A stretch of DNA of 64,000 bases. Source: Mycteria americana (taxonomy: Eukaryota; Chordata; Aves; Ciconiiformes; Ciconiidae). Shown one piece after another: positions 1-13,900 of the stretch. The translations under genes and the position numbers were made by a program. The notes beneath the pieces were generated by a model, which made no database searches, was not told the DNA's origin, and saw nothing but the letters and a program-made list of their open reading frames with translations. The DNA lies in assembly GCF_035582795.1 (NCBI RefSeq), contig NC_134368.1, positions 28,146,501-28,210,500 of the forward strand, written 5' to 3'. Position 1 is the first letter of the stretch; each line of letters opens with the position of its first letter.

Positions 1-2071
1 AGCAGAGAGTCAACTAGGCTTAATTTGATGAAAAACACAGGCCTGACAGATGCCTTGGAGATACCGCCAGTGCTGGAAGCATGGGAATGACACCTGATTC
101 TTTGCTGAAGATGGGCTTCACCCCAGATTAGATGCCTTTCCTAGCTTTAAAGAGGGCCTGTTAGGAATTGAAGGGTGTAATATCTTCCCTGCGTTTGCCT
201 TCCTCACTCTTCCATTCTCAAGCAGCTCCTAAACTTTACATTAAATTGTGACAACTTAATAGCTCATTCTTGAATGCAGAGTTCAAGGACTTCCTCTACA
301 TTAATAATCTTGTAGAAGTAACATTGGTAATCCTGTGGGAGACCCCAAAAAGCTGTCCTTGGGGGCAAAATAATTACTTACAGTCCAGAAAAGAGGAAAG
401 CAATGGGCAAAACCTGGAACCTCCTGAGGCCTCGGTTGCACACCTGGTGGTGCAACCCAAAATGACTCAGTCAGGAGAGGTGCTAAAATCTTTGGAACAC
501 AAACTGAACTGAATGCCACATTAAAAGAAATGAGAAAAAAAAAAAAAAGACAACAGTATATAAAGGCAAAATTGTGTGGGAGCAGGGCCAGGAGACTGCT
601 GTGGTTTCAAGTGAGAGGAAATTCCATCACCCTGCAAGTCTTTGTGCCTGGCAACATGTCCATCACGAGCTGCATCTGCCTAGAAAAAAAATAAATAAGT
701 GAAACCGTGTTAGCTCAATGGTAAATGTACAGACGATGTGTTTGCAGAGGCTGAAATTCACCTGATGCACCACCCACCTCTGGCCCTCCGCACACAGATG
801 AGTTGCACCCAAAAGACATCCAGAGGTGACCTCAGAACAGCACTTCAAATAAGTGACATTCTATAAAAATGTATGCTTTTCCTTGTTTAAATGCAAAGGA
901 TGTGAAAAAAAATTGATGATATGTGTGTGGTTGTCTCAGATAATAATATGATAATATCCCGAGCACCTATCAGCTTTACTTTTGTGATTACTGTATCACG
1001 AGAATCTCTTCATGTCCTGGCCATTATTCAGCATCCTTGTTATTATATTCTTGTTTCTTTGCTATGTGACAATGGGTTTACGTCTTAAAACAGGAGAGAG
1101 ACTTGCCCATCAATATCAACAGAAAGGCGAGAGGTCATTTAGCTAATGCTCTGTCACTGAATCTCTTAATTTATAATTGAGGAAATCTTATATCATCTAC
1201 CATCCTTGGAAATATCTACTGGCTTTGGTGCTGATTCTGCCACCCTTAGTTAGAGTAAAGGAGATCAGAATTTAGGTCATTTACGTTGTTTTAATCTGGA
1301 CTAACATTTACAAATTTACGAAAAACTCTTTTGCAGCTGGTAGGAAGGTGGCTCTTCAAGGAAGACAGTATTTCTTGCTCTCCCTCCACAAACATCCATT
1401 TCACTTATGTAGGATTTAGCTTGCTAAGGAAAAAAGGGTTGTGGGTTTTTTTTGGGTTTGGTTTTTTTTTTTTGGTCTCTCTAATTCACCGCCCCTTTTA
1501 TTTTTTAATACTATGGTTATTGCCATTTTCTTTTGCTGGGATAAAAATCCTTTCTGATCAGCTCTATTAATGATGGAGGAACCATGCTTTCCAAAGAAAG
1601 GGCATTAGCTTCCCTAATTGTTGTTTTCAGACCATATATATGTATGAAAGCAAGAGACTGTGGCTCCTGGAAAACCCAAGTACCAAGAAAGATAGCTGTC
1701 CAGGTTTGAAAGAAAATACATGGCCCAAATACCTCTGGCCAAAGCATGAGCACAGACATAGCCTTTCTTTCTTTACACTGTCTCGCAGACACACACGCAT
1801 CCAGAAAACTGGAAAACTAAATATTAAAATCTGACACTTGCACAGTTAAGATTTTACATCTTCACTTACATAGGCATCTGATTAAAAATGCAAATGAAGC
1901 TGGTTTTGCTGAGACGCTGACCTGAGATCAAGCTTTCTGAAGACAGGCTATTTCGACTTTCCTCAGAAGAAAGAAAAAAAGAGTCAGGAGTTTTTATTCA
2001 CCTGGATGAAACAAAAAAATGTGTAAGAACTATTTATAAATATGTATGAATAAATATTTAATTATATATAT

Positions 2072-2097
2072 GCTGAACGGTTTAACTGTTGTTCAGC
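2072..2097. repeat. Small inverted repeat in AT-rich DNA
   Basis: A perfect 7-bp inverted repeat (GCTGAAC ... GTTCAGC) is separated by 12 bp inside an otherwise AT-rich region. It could form a short stem, but the stem is too short for a microRNA precursor and there is no longer pairing around it. I see no function; it may be a dimeric protein-binding site or chance. Confidence 0.35.
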
Positions 2098-4982
2098 AAA
2101 TACATAATTTGTTAATTTTGCCTGCTTCCACTGAATAATTTATTCATCAGATCAGCTTTTTTAATATTCACTAGATGATCGGCTGATCAAATCCCGTTAG
2201 CTGAATATGTTATTTGATTTTTTTTGCCCTTTTCAAAAATCACTTAGTCTATTGGAAGAACATTGCTGTGATTTATTAGTGGTATATTCCATCCAGTCCA
2301 TGGTGACATTCTTCAAGAGTAACCTCTGAAGACAGTAGATTTCTTGCTTCTGTCATATGATATTAACCTTTTGTAATCCTGACATGTATTAGATGTCTTT
2401 GACCAGGGAAATAAAACCCCATGTCCAACAGCACCCTTTTGTGTCACACATTCATGACAACACATGTATGATGTGTTTTATTTTTCATTTGATGACTGAA
2501 TATTGAATTATTTAGATTAGCTACATCAATCAGTCTTATATTCTGGTTCATCCAAGTGTCTTCCCTGCAGTTTGTTCAGTAATATGTCTCGGCAAAGGAT
2601 TTCTTCTAACCCCTAAAATTGCCATGTAGCTTCAGAGATACCCTGACATTACAGTGCGGAACAAGATGCAGAAAGGACAGTGTCTAATCCTTTACAAGTC
2701 AGCCTTGAAGTCAATCATCTTATAGCCCTTTGTAGCTAGAAAAGGACTTCTTACACTTACCACTTGAAAAGGGAGATTCTTAGCTTTCGATTGTACTGTC
2801 TTCATACCCCGGGAGGTCTGCAGAGATCAGGAAGTAAAGCCATGGTATCATTACGTTTGGAAAATTATTTTGTTTTTTTTATAGCCTTCTTTTACATTTT
2901 CATAATTTTTAAAGCTTCTGAGGACATACTTTTTCTCTTAAGTTACTGAAGCCTAAATATTTGAATAAAGTTAGCTTCGTAAGAAAGAGGTTGTAAAAAG
3001 CAGCATCAATTCAATTTAAAAAATATGTTTTCAAGCTAATTCTCTGTAGCACTGCTCTATAAGACTTATAGTATATAGAGAATAAACAACAGGGCAGCGA
3101 CACCCGAAAGCATTGAGAGCACCACTCTGAAATGACCTGTGTAACTTTGTGCCAGTGCCAGTCAAGACTAGTGCTGACATCTAGTACTCAGATATGTGTG
3201 CCACAATCTGTGTGCCACAGCCTAATGTATTCCATATTTCAATATGCATGCATATGTAATAGGCTATATAATATTCCATACAAAAATTGCATTAAGAAAA
3301 TGTTAAAGTTGCCTAATTCGGCATTTAAAAGTCAGGAAATAAAATTAAGGTTGTACATGCAACATTAACTCTGTTCCCTAGTGCATTTTCCTATGATACA
3401 GTCTAATTGCATGATCAAATATTATTTCTCAGATTATACAGTATAATATCTACATTTTTTCAATCTTGCAAAGTGTGAGGTGAATTAGGCAGGACCCAGC
3501 TAGATTTCTATAAACCTCCATACGAGAAGACTCCAAATAAATGTGGACTCGTCACTTTGGAGAAGGGATAACTGAAAGGGGTTATAACAAGGGGTTATAA
3601 AACCATGAGTGGTGTGGAAAAGGTGAATAAAGAATGATGATTCACTGTTCCTTCCACTGTAAAAGCTGGGGGACATTCGCTCAAGCAAGTTTAAAACAAG
3701 CTTATTTTACATGCCACACGCATGAACTCACCACCATAGGCTGTTGGGGAGGTGCAAAGAATAATGCATCCCAAAGACATCAGAGAAATGTGTAGAGGAG
3801 AGAGCCATTGCTGACTGTTACATGTGAATTACAGGTACAATGCCCGTGCCAAGAAGTCACTGAATTGTTGGTGGCTAGGAGTTGGGAGGATCTACCTCGG
3901 AAGGGCTCATCTATTCTTTCTCCAACCAGCCACTGCTAACCATGGTTTCAAAAGAGTAGCGGTTACCAGTGTTTCCATACAAAGTAAGGATGATGATGAC
4001 GACAACGACGATGACAGTAATACCCTGTATTTGCCACAAGGCCACAAGGAAAGGAGAGGTGAGTGTGACCCCTTGGTCTCGGGAAGATGTGGCCCCTGTT
4101 TACCAGCTGAGAACCCCATCCTCTGAACCACTCCTTACCAGAGACGTTGCTGTGCACATAAATAACCCAACCTAAAAACTTTGCAGGACTGTCCCTGTAA
4201 GGCCCCATTCCTGCTCACTGCCCACACTCAAGCAGGATCTTACCTTAGATCTGTAGACCTTGGTGTTTTAGGCACTGAGTGAAGGGCAACTGGATCCTTC
4301 TTCATATTTCCCTGCAGTTTGAGGCACATGTACCTGGGGCTTCTCTCTGTGATTCAGGTGCCAGAGGTATTGGTTATGAGATTGTTGCAATCCACTGCTG
4401 GCTGGCATGGGGTGCCCTTGGTGGGCCAGCCAGTGATGGTGAGCATCCCGGGGAGCTCTGGATCAAAGGTGCCCAAAGGGGCACAGAAGATGACACGCTC
4501 TCCAGGTACAGGCTCTGTTCCCACAGGGAGTGGGAAACTTAAGAGTCAGAAAAGAAGCAGGTGGAGATGACAGCCATGTGATAGACCATATTCACAATAA
4601 ATTCCATTTACCTCGCATGTATTATCTGCCTGCTTCACCTGCACTGTGACTGCTAATTCATTTCTACCGAGAGTCTTTTTCTGATGCTAATGAGGTTCTT
4701 TAAACAATTGTTGCTAAAAACTCACTGAGTTGCTAGAGAAATGGTCCTTTCTTTTCCCAAAATGCAGAACAGTCCTTCCTTCACTCTCTGACAGGCCTGA
4801 AATGACAGTGTTGTTCCACTGGAACTTTTAAGGTCTGTTATTTCACTTTTCATTGGCTCTAGAAGTCAGTATTTTACATAGTTCAAGAAATATGAGTTTG
4901 GGGAATTAGATTTTGAGGAAGTCTTGACAGATAGCAAGGTATTATGTGTAATTAACAGCAAATAATCTACAATTAGAAGAAT

Positions 4983-4994
4983 ATGCATATGCAA
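4983..4994. promoter_or_regulatory. Candidate POU-dimer (MORE-like) site
   Basis: The sequence ATGCATATGCAA differs by one base from the palindromic MORE element ATGCATATGCAT, which binds POU-domain (Oct) dimers. It lies in an AT-rich stretch with homeodomain-type TAAT cores (about 4,940-5,060). This is a motif match only. One such near-match is expected by chance at moderate frequency in AT-rich DNA, so the call depends on conservation or binding data. Confidence 0.25.
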
Positions 4995-7900
4995 AGGTTA
5001 TTTTTGGGAAATTAATGATATTTTAGTAAATATATGAGTGATGATTTTTACTCCCTCTGAAGTCTGAGGTTCTTCCTGCCTTGCAGGTAGAGTAATATAA
5101 AAACAGTGTCAATTTTAATTTTAAAAGACTTGAATTCTTAATTTTGTATTACAGACATTAAAATGCCTGTAACCATCTGTAATGCTGATCTGTCTGTCAC
5201 ATCTCAAGATTACAACTGGGTGAGGTACCAAATAAAAAAGCCAGTCTGTCTTTATTGAGGGAGGAGTTGATTTTCTGTATGTGGGGAAAACCAAGCTTGA
5301 TGCTTACATCTGCCATGCTACAGTGGCTCATACCATAGCATTTTCAAGCAGGGAGGGGAAAAGTAAATGTGAGAGGAATTACAATCTTGTGGTAAGGACA
5401 CAAACTTAAAGTGCTGACTGTAAGCAGCTGTCCCGTTACTTACCTGTATGGTAAAAAAGAGGTCGTTAGTAATTTGGGGGGTTTCATTCCCTTTTGTTCT
5501 GCCGTTTAGGTGGGGTATAAAATACAAGCATTGTAGAAACACTTTGCACTGGAGCAAATCACTGCACAGCACCCCCAGCACTGGGGAACGTAACCCTGCA
5601 TCCCATTGCATATCTTTAATGTGGTGATCATAAACAACCCTTTTGTCTCTCTGTTTTATTTTTCAACAATATTTCTTTTCTTTCCCAAACTGGAGACTAA
5701 CCATTCCAGTAATGGATAGACAAGAGGCCGCCAATCTTTTTATGTCTGTGGGAGACCCAGCTACCAGCAGCTACTGTTCCTGGAGAGCTTGGCAGCCTTG
5801 GTCTGCTCACAGTCCAGCCACGGGGACCTGTATGATTTCTCTGTAGACTCTTCCCATCTTGCACAGCAGAATTTCCTTCCAAAATAAGGACCCTGGAGTT
5901 GTTAAACACTCAGCTCTGCTGGCTGATATTCCCTCCAGGGCCAGATCTGGAGGATTTGGGAGGACAGCTGCCCTGGAGGGGGGACATGGTTGGAAGCAGC
6001 TCTGTCTCCCAAGACATGTCTCCAATGCCTGTCCCCTCCTCTGTGCCATTACAGTTGAGCCTGGTGATGTGCAGGATTTGGCACCCGCCTTGCAGGTGAC
6101 AACATCACTGGAACACAGCACAAAGACATTTGGGCTAGATTAGTTACTGCGACGGTGATGTCCATGGGGGGAGCAGGTATAAAGGCAGTTTCGGAAGGAA
6201 GCCTTCATAGCTGTGTGACTTCCCAGCATACTTTGAAATGTCTACAAGCCTGAACCAGCAGTATGATGGGACAAAGCAGTTTCTTTTGGAGTTGCTAGTG
6301 AAAGACAGGATACAGGCAATATGGTCAAACCTTGGCCATGCCCAGACACAGATAGAGGAGCACTGGAGCTGTGTTTTGAACCTTCTTCTTATTGAACTTG
6401 CAGCTTTTTGGGATGGCAAATCCACTTTTAGATCAGCTAGACCTAAGAAAATAAAAAGTCTGATGTCCAGCGTGGACACGTTTCACACGTGGCTGTCTGC
6501 ATTCGAGGCAGCTGGTGGTCTTTGCAGGTGGAATCATGCTTTGCACTGGCCATGGACAAGCACCGTTTGTACAGTTTATATGTGGTTAGTTGCTGTGCTA
6601 TAAATTCAGTCCTAACCTGGTACTAGTTAAATTCCCCATTTAGGCCAAACCAATCCTCATTCCAGAACGTAAAGCAACAAGTTGAACATATACGTATTTA
6701 CATTCCTCTTCTTCCATCTCTTCCTTTCCTTCTTACATTTACTCTCCTGTTTGTTTTTCTTTTGTTTTGTGATGCTTCATTTACTGGTTTGCCCCTCCAA
6801 GCAAACAGTCTGGGGTAGCAAAATCCGTGGGGGGAGGCAGCATCTAAGATTTTGGACTCTGACTACCGTCCTTTAACAAATCACACTGGCCATTTTAAGA
6901 CTCTCTGTCTGGTCCCACCACCAGAGTTTTTTGTGCTTGTAGCCTATTACAGGCAGAATATGGAAAGACTGTAGTCCTGCGATGTAGCTGTGCAGTTCAC
7001 AGTCTAAGCCTGCAAGTTGGTCTGTCCACAAAACCCCAGAAAAAGAAGCAATGTTCAAATACCTGAGACTTCACAGTCTTGCACCTGCAGGAGAAAGCAA
7101 CCAGAGACTGCTTCTTTTGAATATCAGGGGAAAAAAAAAGATATTTAAAGAGGCAGGAACTTATGGATTCATTTGTTCAGACTGATAGAAGCCATTAAAT
7201 GTTTGCAAAGCAGTTTTTCTCTGTAACATTACACTTAATGGGAACAAATTAGCTGAAAGATACGATTGCAGGAATGGTAACAGCAGGATTCTGTATGAGC
7301 TTCGAGTTTACAGAGCGTTTTTTCTGCTCCTTCATAAAGGAACGAGCTCTTAATGTATAACTTCTGTAGCATTGTAAGCAAATAAAAGATGACATAATTC
7401 TTTGCCCTTAAAATTGACTTAAGTTAGATGATGCACAGACACAGATAAGATATAACTCTGAACTATTGCATTCTTCAGGGCTGGCACAGTTCTTGTAGAC
7501 TAGGACTGTTTTAATCAGCAGGACGAACCCGGTTATAACAAATTAGCAGAAGCTACATGGCCCAAATTCTGTGTTAAATGGGTCAAATGTTAGTACTGGC
7601 TGTGAGAAAATAAAAAGAAGCTATGGAGAGAGCATTAATAAGACATTCACCGAAAGAACCAGATGAAGCTGTATCCAGACTTTGATGGCAACGGCAAGGC
7701 TGTGGGACAGTTGTCAAAACCGATACTCAGTAAAGCATTAAGACTTCATGTGAGAAGACAAACATCTCAAACCCTAAGTGTTAAAGCTATCCCCATCAGA
7801 ATGTGCGCTGACATCCAGCCACACACTGTAATGCAAATGAAATGGCTCTGAGTCCCGGCTCTGAGGCTCTTAGTCCTTCAATGTTGCATTTCTAAATTTG

Positions 7901-8044
7901 CTGTATTACTCCCGTTGTTCCTAGCATCAGACCTCAACCCTATTACAACAAAGAAACTGCAGAGGATATATAATTTCAAAACCACTATGTGATCTGGTGT
8001 AGTCAGTATATGTTGTGGGCTTATATAGTGCTCAGCTCTTCCAA

Positions 8045-8125
8045 AAAGTAAGGTTTAGAGGTTTGCCCAAGACTACATAACAAAGCTGGCAGAGCAGAAT
8101 ATGATTTAGGATCAACCACCTACCC
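8045..8125 (-). mobile_element. MIR-like SINE remnant
   Basis: On the + strand the segment reads as a weathered version of the reverse complement of the MIR core: a GAGGTTTGCCCAAGAC-like block, then a block like CACA-GCTAGT-GGCAGAGC, then a block similar to ATTCGAACC-AGG. In MIR these correspond to the core that reads 'splicing-like' GTGACCTTGGGCAAG in the other direction. MIR elements are ancient tRNA-derived SINEs mobilised by L2-type LINEs and are common as fossils in all amniotes. The copy is truncated at both ends and strongly diverged. A profile search against MIR/MIR1_Amn would settle it. Confidence 0.55.
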
Positions 8126-10034
8126 CATATGGCACTTATTTCTTGATCATGCTAAGTTAGTCACAGCTCTAGCAACAGAAATAGGAGGAGTTGTTTATTA
8201 TCCTCAGCGTAATAATGATACCTCAGGCCACAGTGACAAGTAATTGAAACAACAGGGGTCTTAGAGATACTTAAAAGCAAAAATCTTAAAATATACAGAA
8301 ACCGGTGTTGACAAATGGAATGTGTAACTAATAAATTGCCAGCTATCTGCAGTATAATATTACAGCCCAAACTTAGTCATTCCAGAGACTTCCACAGTGC
8401 CACTTGCTACTCTTCAGAGTGTAAATCTCCATCAAGCTGAGGCTAAAATAACAGCAATAATAATAATTAGTTATTCACACATACATTTGCCTAAAGGGAT
8501 TTCCACTTGTAAATGCCAGGCAGGTGAAAAGTAAATTTAACACCAAGGTGTGACAACAATCACATCCAATCAAGGACCTAGTGCTATGCAGTACTGAATA
8601 TCTATGGCCTAAAGCTGATGAGGAGTTAATCAAGTAAATAGCGATCTTTATAAATACTTTTGACTTATTGTATCATGTTGTGCTGGTCTGAAAATATGTT
8701 ATGTCATACTGGCTAAAGATTTAGAGATTAAAAACAAAACAAAGCGATTTCTCCACAGTTGTATTTGCCCTAAACAGATGTCATGGAGCCCTTTATTATA
8801 AGCTCTCAGAAAGGAAGGATACAATCTTCAAAGTAAGTCTTATGCCATCAGACCCACTGATGTGTATTTCTCTGTGTTCTTTATTAAATGAGATTGCATT
8901 TGATATTTTTCATTTGCCTTTATGATCTATTAATAACACTTTACCTACCCATCACTTGGTATTTTCTGCATCATTTTATCCAGTGCTTTCGCTTTTAGGA
9001 TGGTCCCAGAATTTATAGTACTATTCCATGTACTGTAGGCATTTTGGGCATATATTTTATGCAGCTGAGATATATCATACTTAACAGAAAGTTTTGCAAA
9101 ACCATAGTCTCACATTGTAATGAGATACAGAGAGATTAAGGCTATTTTAGTACTTTGGCTACTGGATGGCAGATGAAGGGCAATATGATTAAATGCAAGA
9201 TAAAACTGTGAGCTGAGTGATAAAACCAGACAAGTACATGAAAGATTCTTCTGTCAGAGGTTTTTCTTATTTGTCATGTAAATATTGCCTGAATGCACTA
9301 TTACTGAAACTAAAGTTTGTAATTTTGCAGCTAGTAATTCTCCATTAGAGGTACTGTTTCATTTATCACTATGGGATTGTCTTTGAAAGACTAGGAAATA
9401 AGACAAAGTCATACAACAGTAATGTCCCTTAACTCGTGCTAACCTGACTGTACTGTTTATTTCTAGTAGTGTGCACCATTTACCAGGGGTGAGATCTAGC
9501 AAGGTACCACAAGTGCTGCCAGTGTGGCTCTGCGATGTATAAAATCAGTAGCTGGCTCCAACAAAGTGCTCAAAAACCCCAAAGAAAATCAGATTGCCAG
9601 GCTCTCTAGATCTTCGGGGGGGGCGGGGGCAGGGAGATATGTACAACTGGTGGGTGGTTAATATGCAGAGCAGAGAAGCACCAAGAGCTGGCCAGTAGGG
9701 TATGCTGAGCAGCAGGATCTACTCAAACATCCCTGTGGATTGTTTCTGCCATTAAAGTGTGGAAGAGTGGGGAAGAAATGGGTGTGACACTCCAGCAACC
9801 TCAGCTGACGTCTTTCAGGGCTCAAGGTGATACGTAAAGAATGGGCATGTTGGAGTTACCTCTCTGGTAACACAGCATTTGCACCAGGAAAAATAGGAGT
9901 CCCATTGCCAGCAATATTCCAGCTCCATTTTCATATCATGCCACAAAAACCCAGCCTGATCCAGGTTTTTGGGATATGGTTGGAGCACCTGAGCCTCGCA
10001 CCACCAGTGCACACTAGTTCTAGCAAGGGATGAA

Positions 10035-10068
10035 GTTTGCAGAGGTTTGCAGAGGTTTGCAGAGGTTG
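10035..10068. repeat. 10-bp tandem repeat (GTTTGCAGAG)3
   Basis: Three exact copies of GTTTGCAGAG follow each other, with a fourth imperfect copy (GTTGCCAG). Too short to be a stable minisatellite; it is probably a local slippage product. No gene is nearby. Confidence 0.8.
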
Positions 10069-10908
10069 CCAGTGCCTCTCACTGAAAGGCTGTGGGGGCT
10101 GCCTGCCCACTAACACAGCATTGGAGGAAGACAGCGTTCACCATAAGCTACCTGAGCAACTTGTAGGCTCTGTGTAAGCTGCAAAAATTACTGGCCAAAG
10201 ATTTCAAACAATGAATATGTTTGTTCTCAAGCAATTTATGAACAGGGGAAAAAAAAATCCACAAAAACCAGTGATGGGTTGAATATGCTTTTTTTTGCGT
10301 GGTATTAATGGATATCTGAAGGAGCTGGGTTGCATGACTCATTCAATCAAGCTGTAGAGATAATCAAAGGCGGCGAGAAATACTTCCAAAGGATCCCATT
10401 CTGCATTCTTCAAACATCCCAAACTCCCAGTGAATTCAGTACAGAAGAATTAAGATGAGGTTTCCATCCTTGCAGGTCTCCCATGTCCCTGGTACTTTCT
10501 GTACAGCAGAACTGAGACTAAACCATCTCCCAGAGCTCATATGGGGGCTGCACAATTGCCCCTTTCTGTAGGACCTTTGTTACATGCATTTCTAGTCCCT
10601 GGGCTGCATCTAAGCAGTCTGTGTGTGACCTGCTGCCTGTCCCCTGCCACGCTCTGTCCGCAAGGCCCTCCCTGTCACCTGGGGATGGAGACCTGCTGGG
10701 CAGCCCAGGTGTCTCGGTAATGAGCTATCTGGCTGCTCTTGCTGAAGTTCTGGGGTCCCTCAGGGATATGTGACACCCAGGAGTAAATTGGAATTATCAC
10801 TATAAAAAATCAGATCTTTTCATGTCTATAATTTGTTCCTGTGTTTGTGTGTTATTGCATTGCATTAAGCTCCCTCTAAAAATAAAAAGCTACAATTCAT
10901 AATCAGAA

Positions 10909-10923
10909 AGAGAGAGAGAGAGA
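10909..10923. repeat. (AG)n microsatellite
   Basis: A pure run of seven AG dinucleotides. Short dinucleotide runs like this are typical background in vertebrate intergenic DNA. Confidence 0.85.
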
Positions 10924-13900
10924 ATAGCTGGGAATCCCAGATTACTGAAAAGGAGAGGAAAAAAACAACACAAAATTGCTGCCTGAGATGATTAAAGACA
11001 CTTCAAAATTTTATAGGGAACAGCCTGCAAAATTGCTACAGAAAATGGTGGGAGATAAGGCAGAAGAGGAGTTGGTTATCAGAGGGAGAAGTTGGGGGTC
11101 TTTTTTGAAAAAAGTTGCCATATGAAAATATCCTCTGTGGTCTCCAAAAAAAAAGGTGCCAAGAGCAGATATAACCAAAGAACATATAGATGATCAGTGT
11201 CCCATGCTTCATTCAATCAGGCAATCAAGATAATTAGAAAGTATGGGAAAGATTGATTAATGGCCAAGACAGACATTGAGTTGACCTTTTCTTTATTACT
11301 ACAGCAGTACATTTAAATAGTCTCCACTTAATAGGGTTTAAAATAGAAAAGTGAGCTGTTATAGATATAGTAAATGTGTAACTAAGAATGCATGATCTAA
11401 CACCCCTATTCTGTAGCTTGCTTCCCACATTTAAACTCCACACCATCTCATCTGAATATGAATTAGTTTAATTTCTTGAATCCATGCTCCAGCAGCAGTA
11501 CTAGTTACTACCTTAGAGACACAAATTTATTTAACGGTAGTAAAATAAATACAGTTTTAAAAGTTTTTAAACTGAAAATACGAAGACCTAGGGGTCAGTG
11601 TTACTTTGTGAATTAGCATCAGTCCAGGGGACTAATGCTAATCCATTCAGGGGAGTAGGACCAGGGGAATTGAAACGGGCTCCTCATGCTGGGCACCCCA
11701 GGCTCAGTGCTGAAGGAGGAAACCTTTCCAGGGCTTCTTGGTGGTACCTGCTGCTAGGAGAGGCTGGCATGTCCGCAGTTGGGTAGCCTGGGCTGTTCCT
11801 TCTTCATGTCAGAGATTTTGGCTCAGTGACCCACAACTGGGGCCAATGGAGCTGCCACAGCACCGGCGCCAGCAAAGAGAGTGGCAGAGCACAGAGAGAG
11901 GACAGAAATCTCAAGGGGGAAGAAATTTTGGTAAGGCACATTTAGTGGTATTAGCCAGTCTCCTGGGTGTGAAGGGAGAGCTACCAAGCAGGCTAGAGGG
12001 CAGGAACCATCTGTGGTGGGGACTGGGTGAGTGCATGGCAGGAAGGGGACACCATGCAGGAGAGGCTTGCAAGGATTTGTGGTACCCATAAAAAGAGATC
12101 CTGAGCCAAAACAAGCGGCTGGCAACGCTCACCTGAGAGGGGCTGAAAACATAACATGGGCCACAAGTCGCAGAGGCCGGCTGACTTGTGCTGCTGGGCG
12201 GATGGCGCGGAGCTGGCTACCTAAGCAGCAGACTTCAGGGCATAGCAACACTGCCCTAATCACACAGGGAAGCTGGGACTCAGGTGTGTCCAGGGAATAT
12301 CCTCCTTTGGAGAAGAGTTGAATTTACCTTTTAATACCAAACATGCCTCCCTCCAGTACGAAATGCGGTGAGCTGGGCTCCATAAGGTGACCCTAATAGC
12401 AAATGTAAATGAGAAGCAGAGGTAGGTACAGACACTTCTCAGCAGCAAAGAGTGGGAATGAATGATGCTGGATTTTGCCTGGAGGCAACCCAGGGCAGCA
12501 GTTTTGTCAGATCTCACACAAAGATAGTGCACTGTGTACCCTGCCATCCACAAGGGCTGGAGGGCAAGCGGCGCAGGTCTGAGCACGCTGCAGAAGGCTC
12601 GGTTTCCCACCGAGGTCTGGTGACACCTGCTAAAGAGTCACAGCGTTTGCTCAGCCGCTGAACTGAAGAACGGTGTGTAGTGCTCAAGGCTGCTTGCTGA
12701 ACAGTGCTCTTCCTCACAGGCAGGTCTGCAGGGAAAAGAGAGGGAAGTTAATTAGTAAAACTGGAAGGCATTTAGAAAAAAAAAGTAAATATTTGGAAAA
12801 AAATCCACACCAGCCTCTGTGGTATAATGCAGGTGAAATCAATGGATTTCTACAGAGAGTGTTTTTGCAGAAGTTTACAAAATCTGCAGGAAAATTATGA
12901 CATTAAGCAATGTTTACAACTACAGAATGATGTTTGAAGCAAAAAATGTTAGGTGTTGTTCATTTGCAGTAGTCCATTGCCCTCCCCCACCCCAAACTAG
13001 AGTGCTAGCCTTTTAATTTTGTAGAGTTGAGAGCCATCGACATATTGTATGAAAAGCTTTCTTCTGTGAGGCATCTCTATTAAGCAGAAATAATCTTGAT
13101 CACCAGCATTGGATCAGACATTCAGCTCATGTAAATCAACAGAAATCCTTTGGTGTCAATAAAACCACCTTGATTTACAGTAGCAGGAGATCTGAGCGGC
13201 GTATCGCTTTGAAAAACTGAGGCGTAGGTTTATTCATTGTTTCAAAGGTAGAGGCTTGATCTGCTCTGCTGGGACACAGCCTTGCTGCGTCAGGCAGCTC
13301 TGCCGAGGTCCCTGCAGGCTCAGGAGGACCAGGGCTTGCTTACAGCATGTACTTTGCAGGATCAGCTCCTCATTGAAGAGGAGCAAGTCCGGCACTTCCC
13401 GAGGAACGCCTCTTTACCCTAGCCCATCAAAAACGCACTTGCAATGGCAATTAATTGGTTCTGGGATACCCTCCAATGCAAATGGCCAGATCCAAAGCCC
13501 TCTATTTTGCTGGCTTCAAAGGGCACCAGCTTAGTCTCCGGGGTGTCGGTTTTGAGGCTGGTGCTGGTGCTTTATATGCATCTAGGTCACATTTCATCTG
13601 TGACCAAACACGCGAGCTGTGATCCTGCGCTGATCTCAAAACGGGCGTAGGGCCACGTGGAGCCTTTTTTAACCCCACTGCTCCACTTGCTGCAGCCTGG
13701 GGATGAGAGTGGAGTGGGGCTACTCGAGTGCATGGCAGCGCTGATGCCTGTCTGCGTTTGCTGGACTGGACCCAGGCTTCGTAGTCCTGTTCCTATAGCA
13801 CTGACAGGTAGGTGAGACTCCAGAGCTGGTCTTATTGAGAATGTTCCTGCAATTCAAATAAATATGTTAAAAAAAGACTAATAAGGAAAAGCGTACCTCA

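Larger units (their letters stand above)
1..8040. other. Intergenic, no gene recognised
   Basis: No recognisable exon, RNA gene or young transposon was seen. The short open frames here (the longest, 121 codons on the + strand at 6,238-6,603) resemble no family I know and lack supporting splice or promoter context. Local features are an A-run near 536-548, T-rich runs at 1,447-1,474, a short GAY-type trinucleotide tract at about 3,988-4,014 that would read as an Asp-rich string, and a direct repeat of 12 bp (3,577-3,601). An AT-rich stretch at about 2,030-2,230 and another at about 4,940-5,060 have the look of conserved non-coding DNA, but this cannot be tested without alignment. The upstream position relative to SHISA3 suggests this is part of a gene-poor interval. 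Confidence 0.6.
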
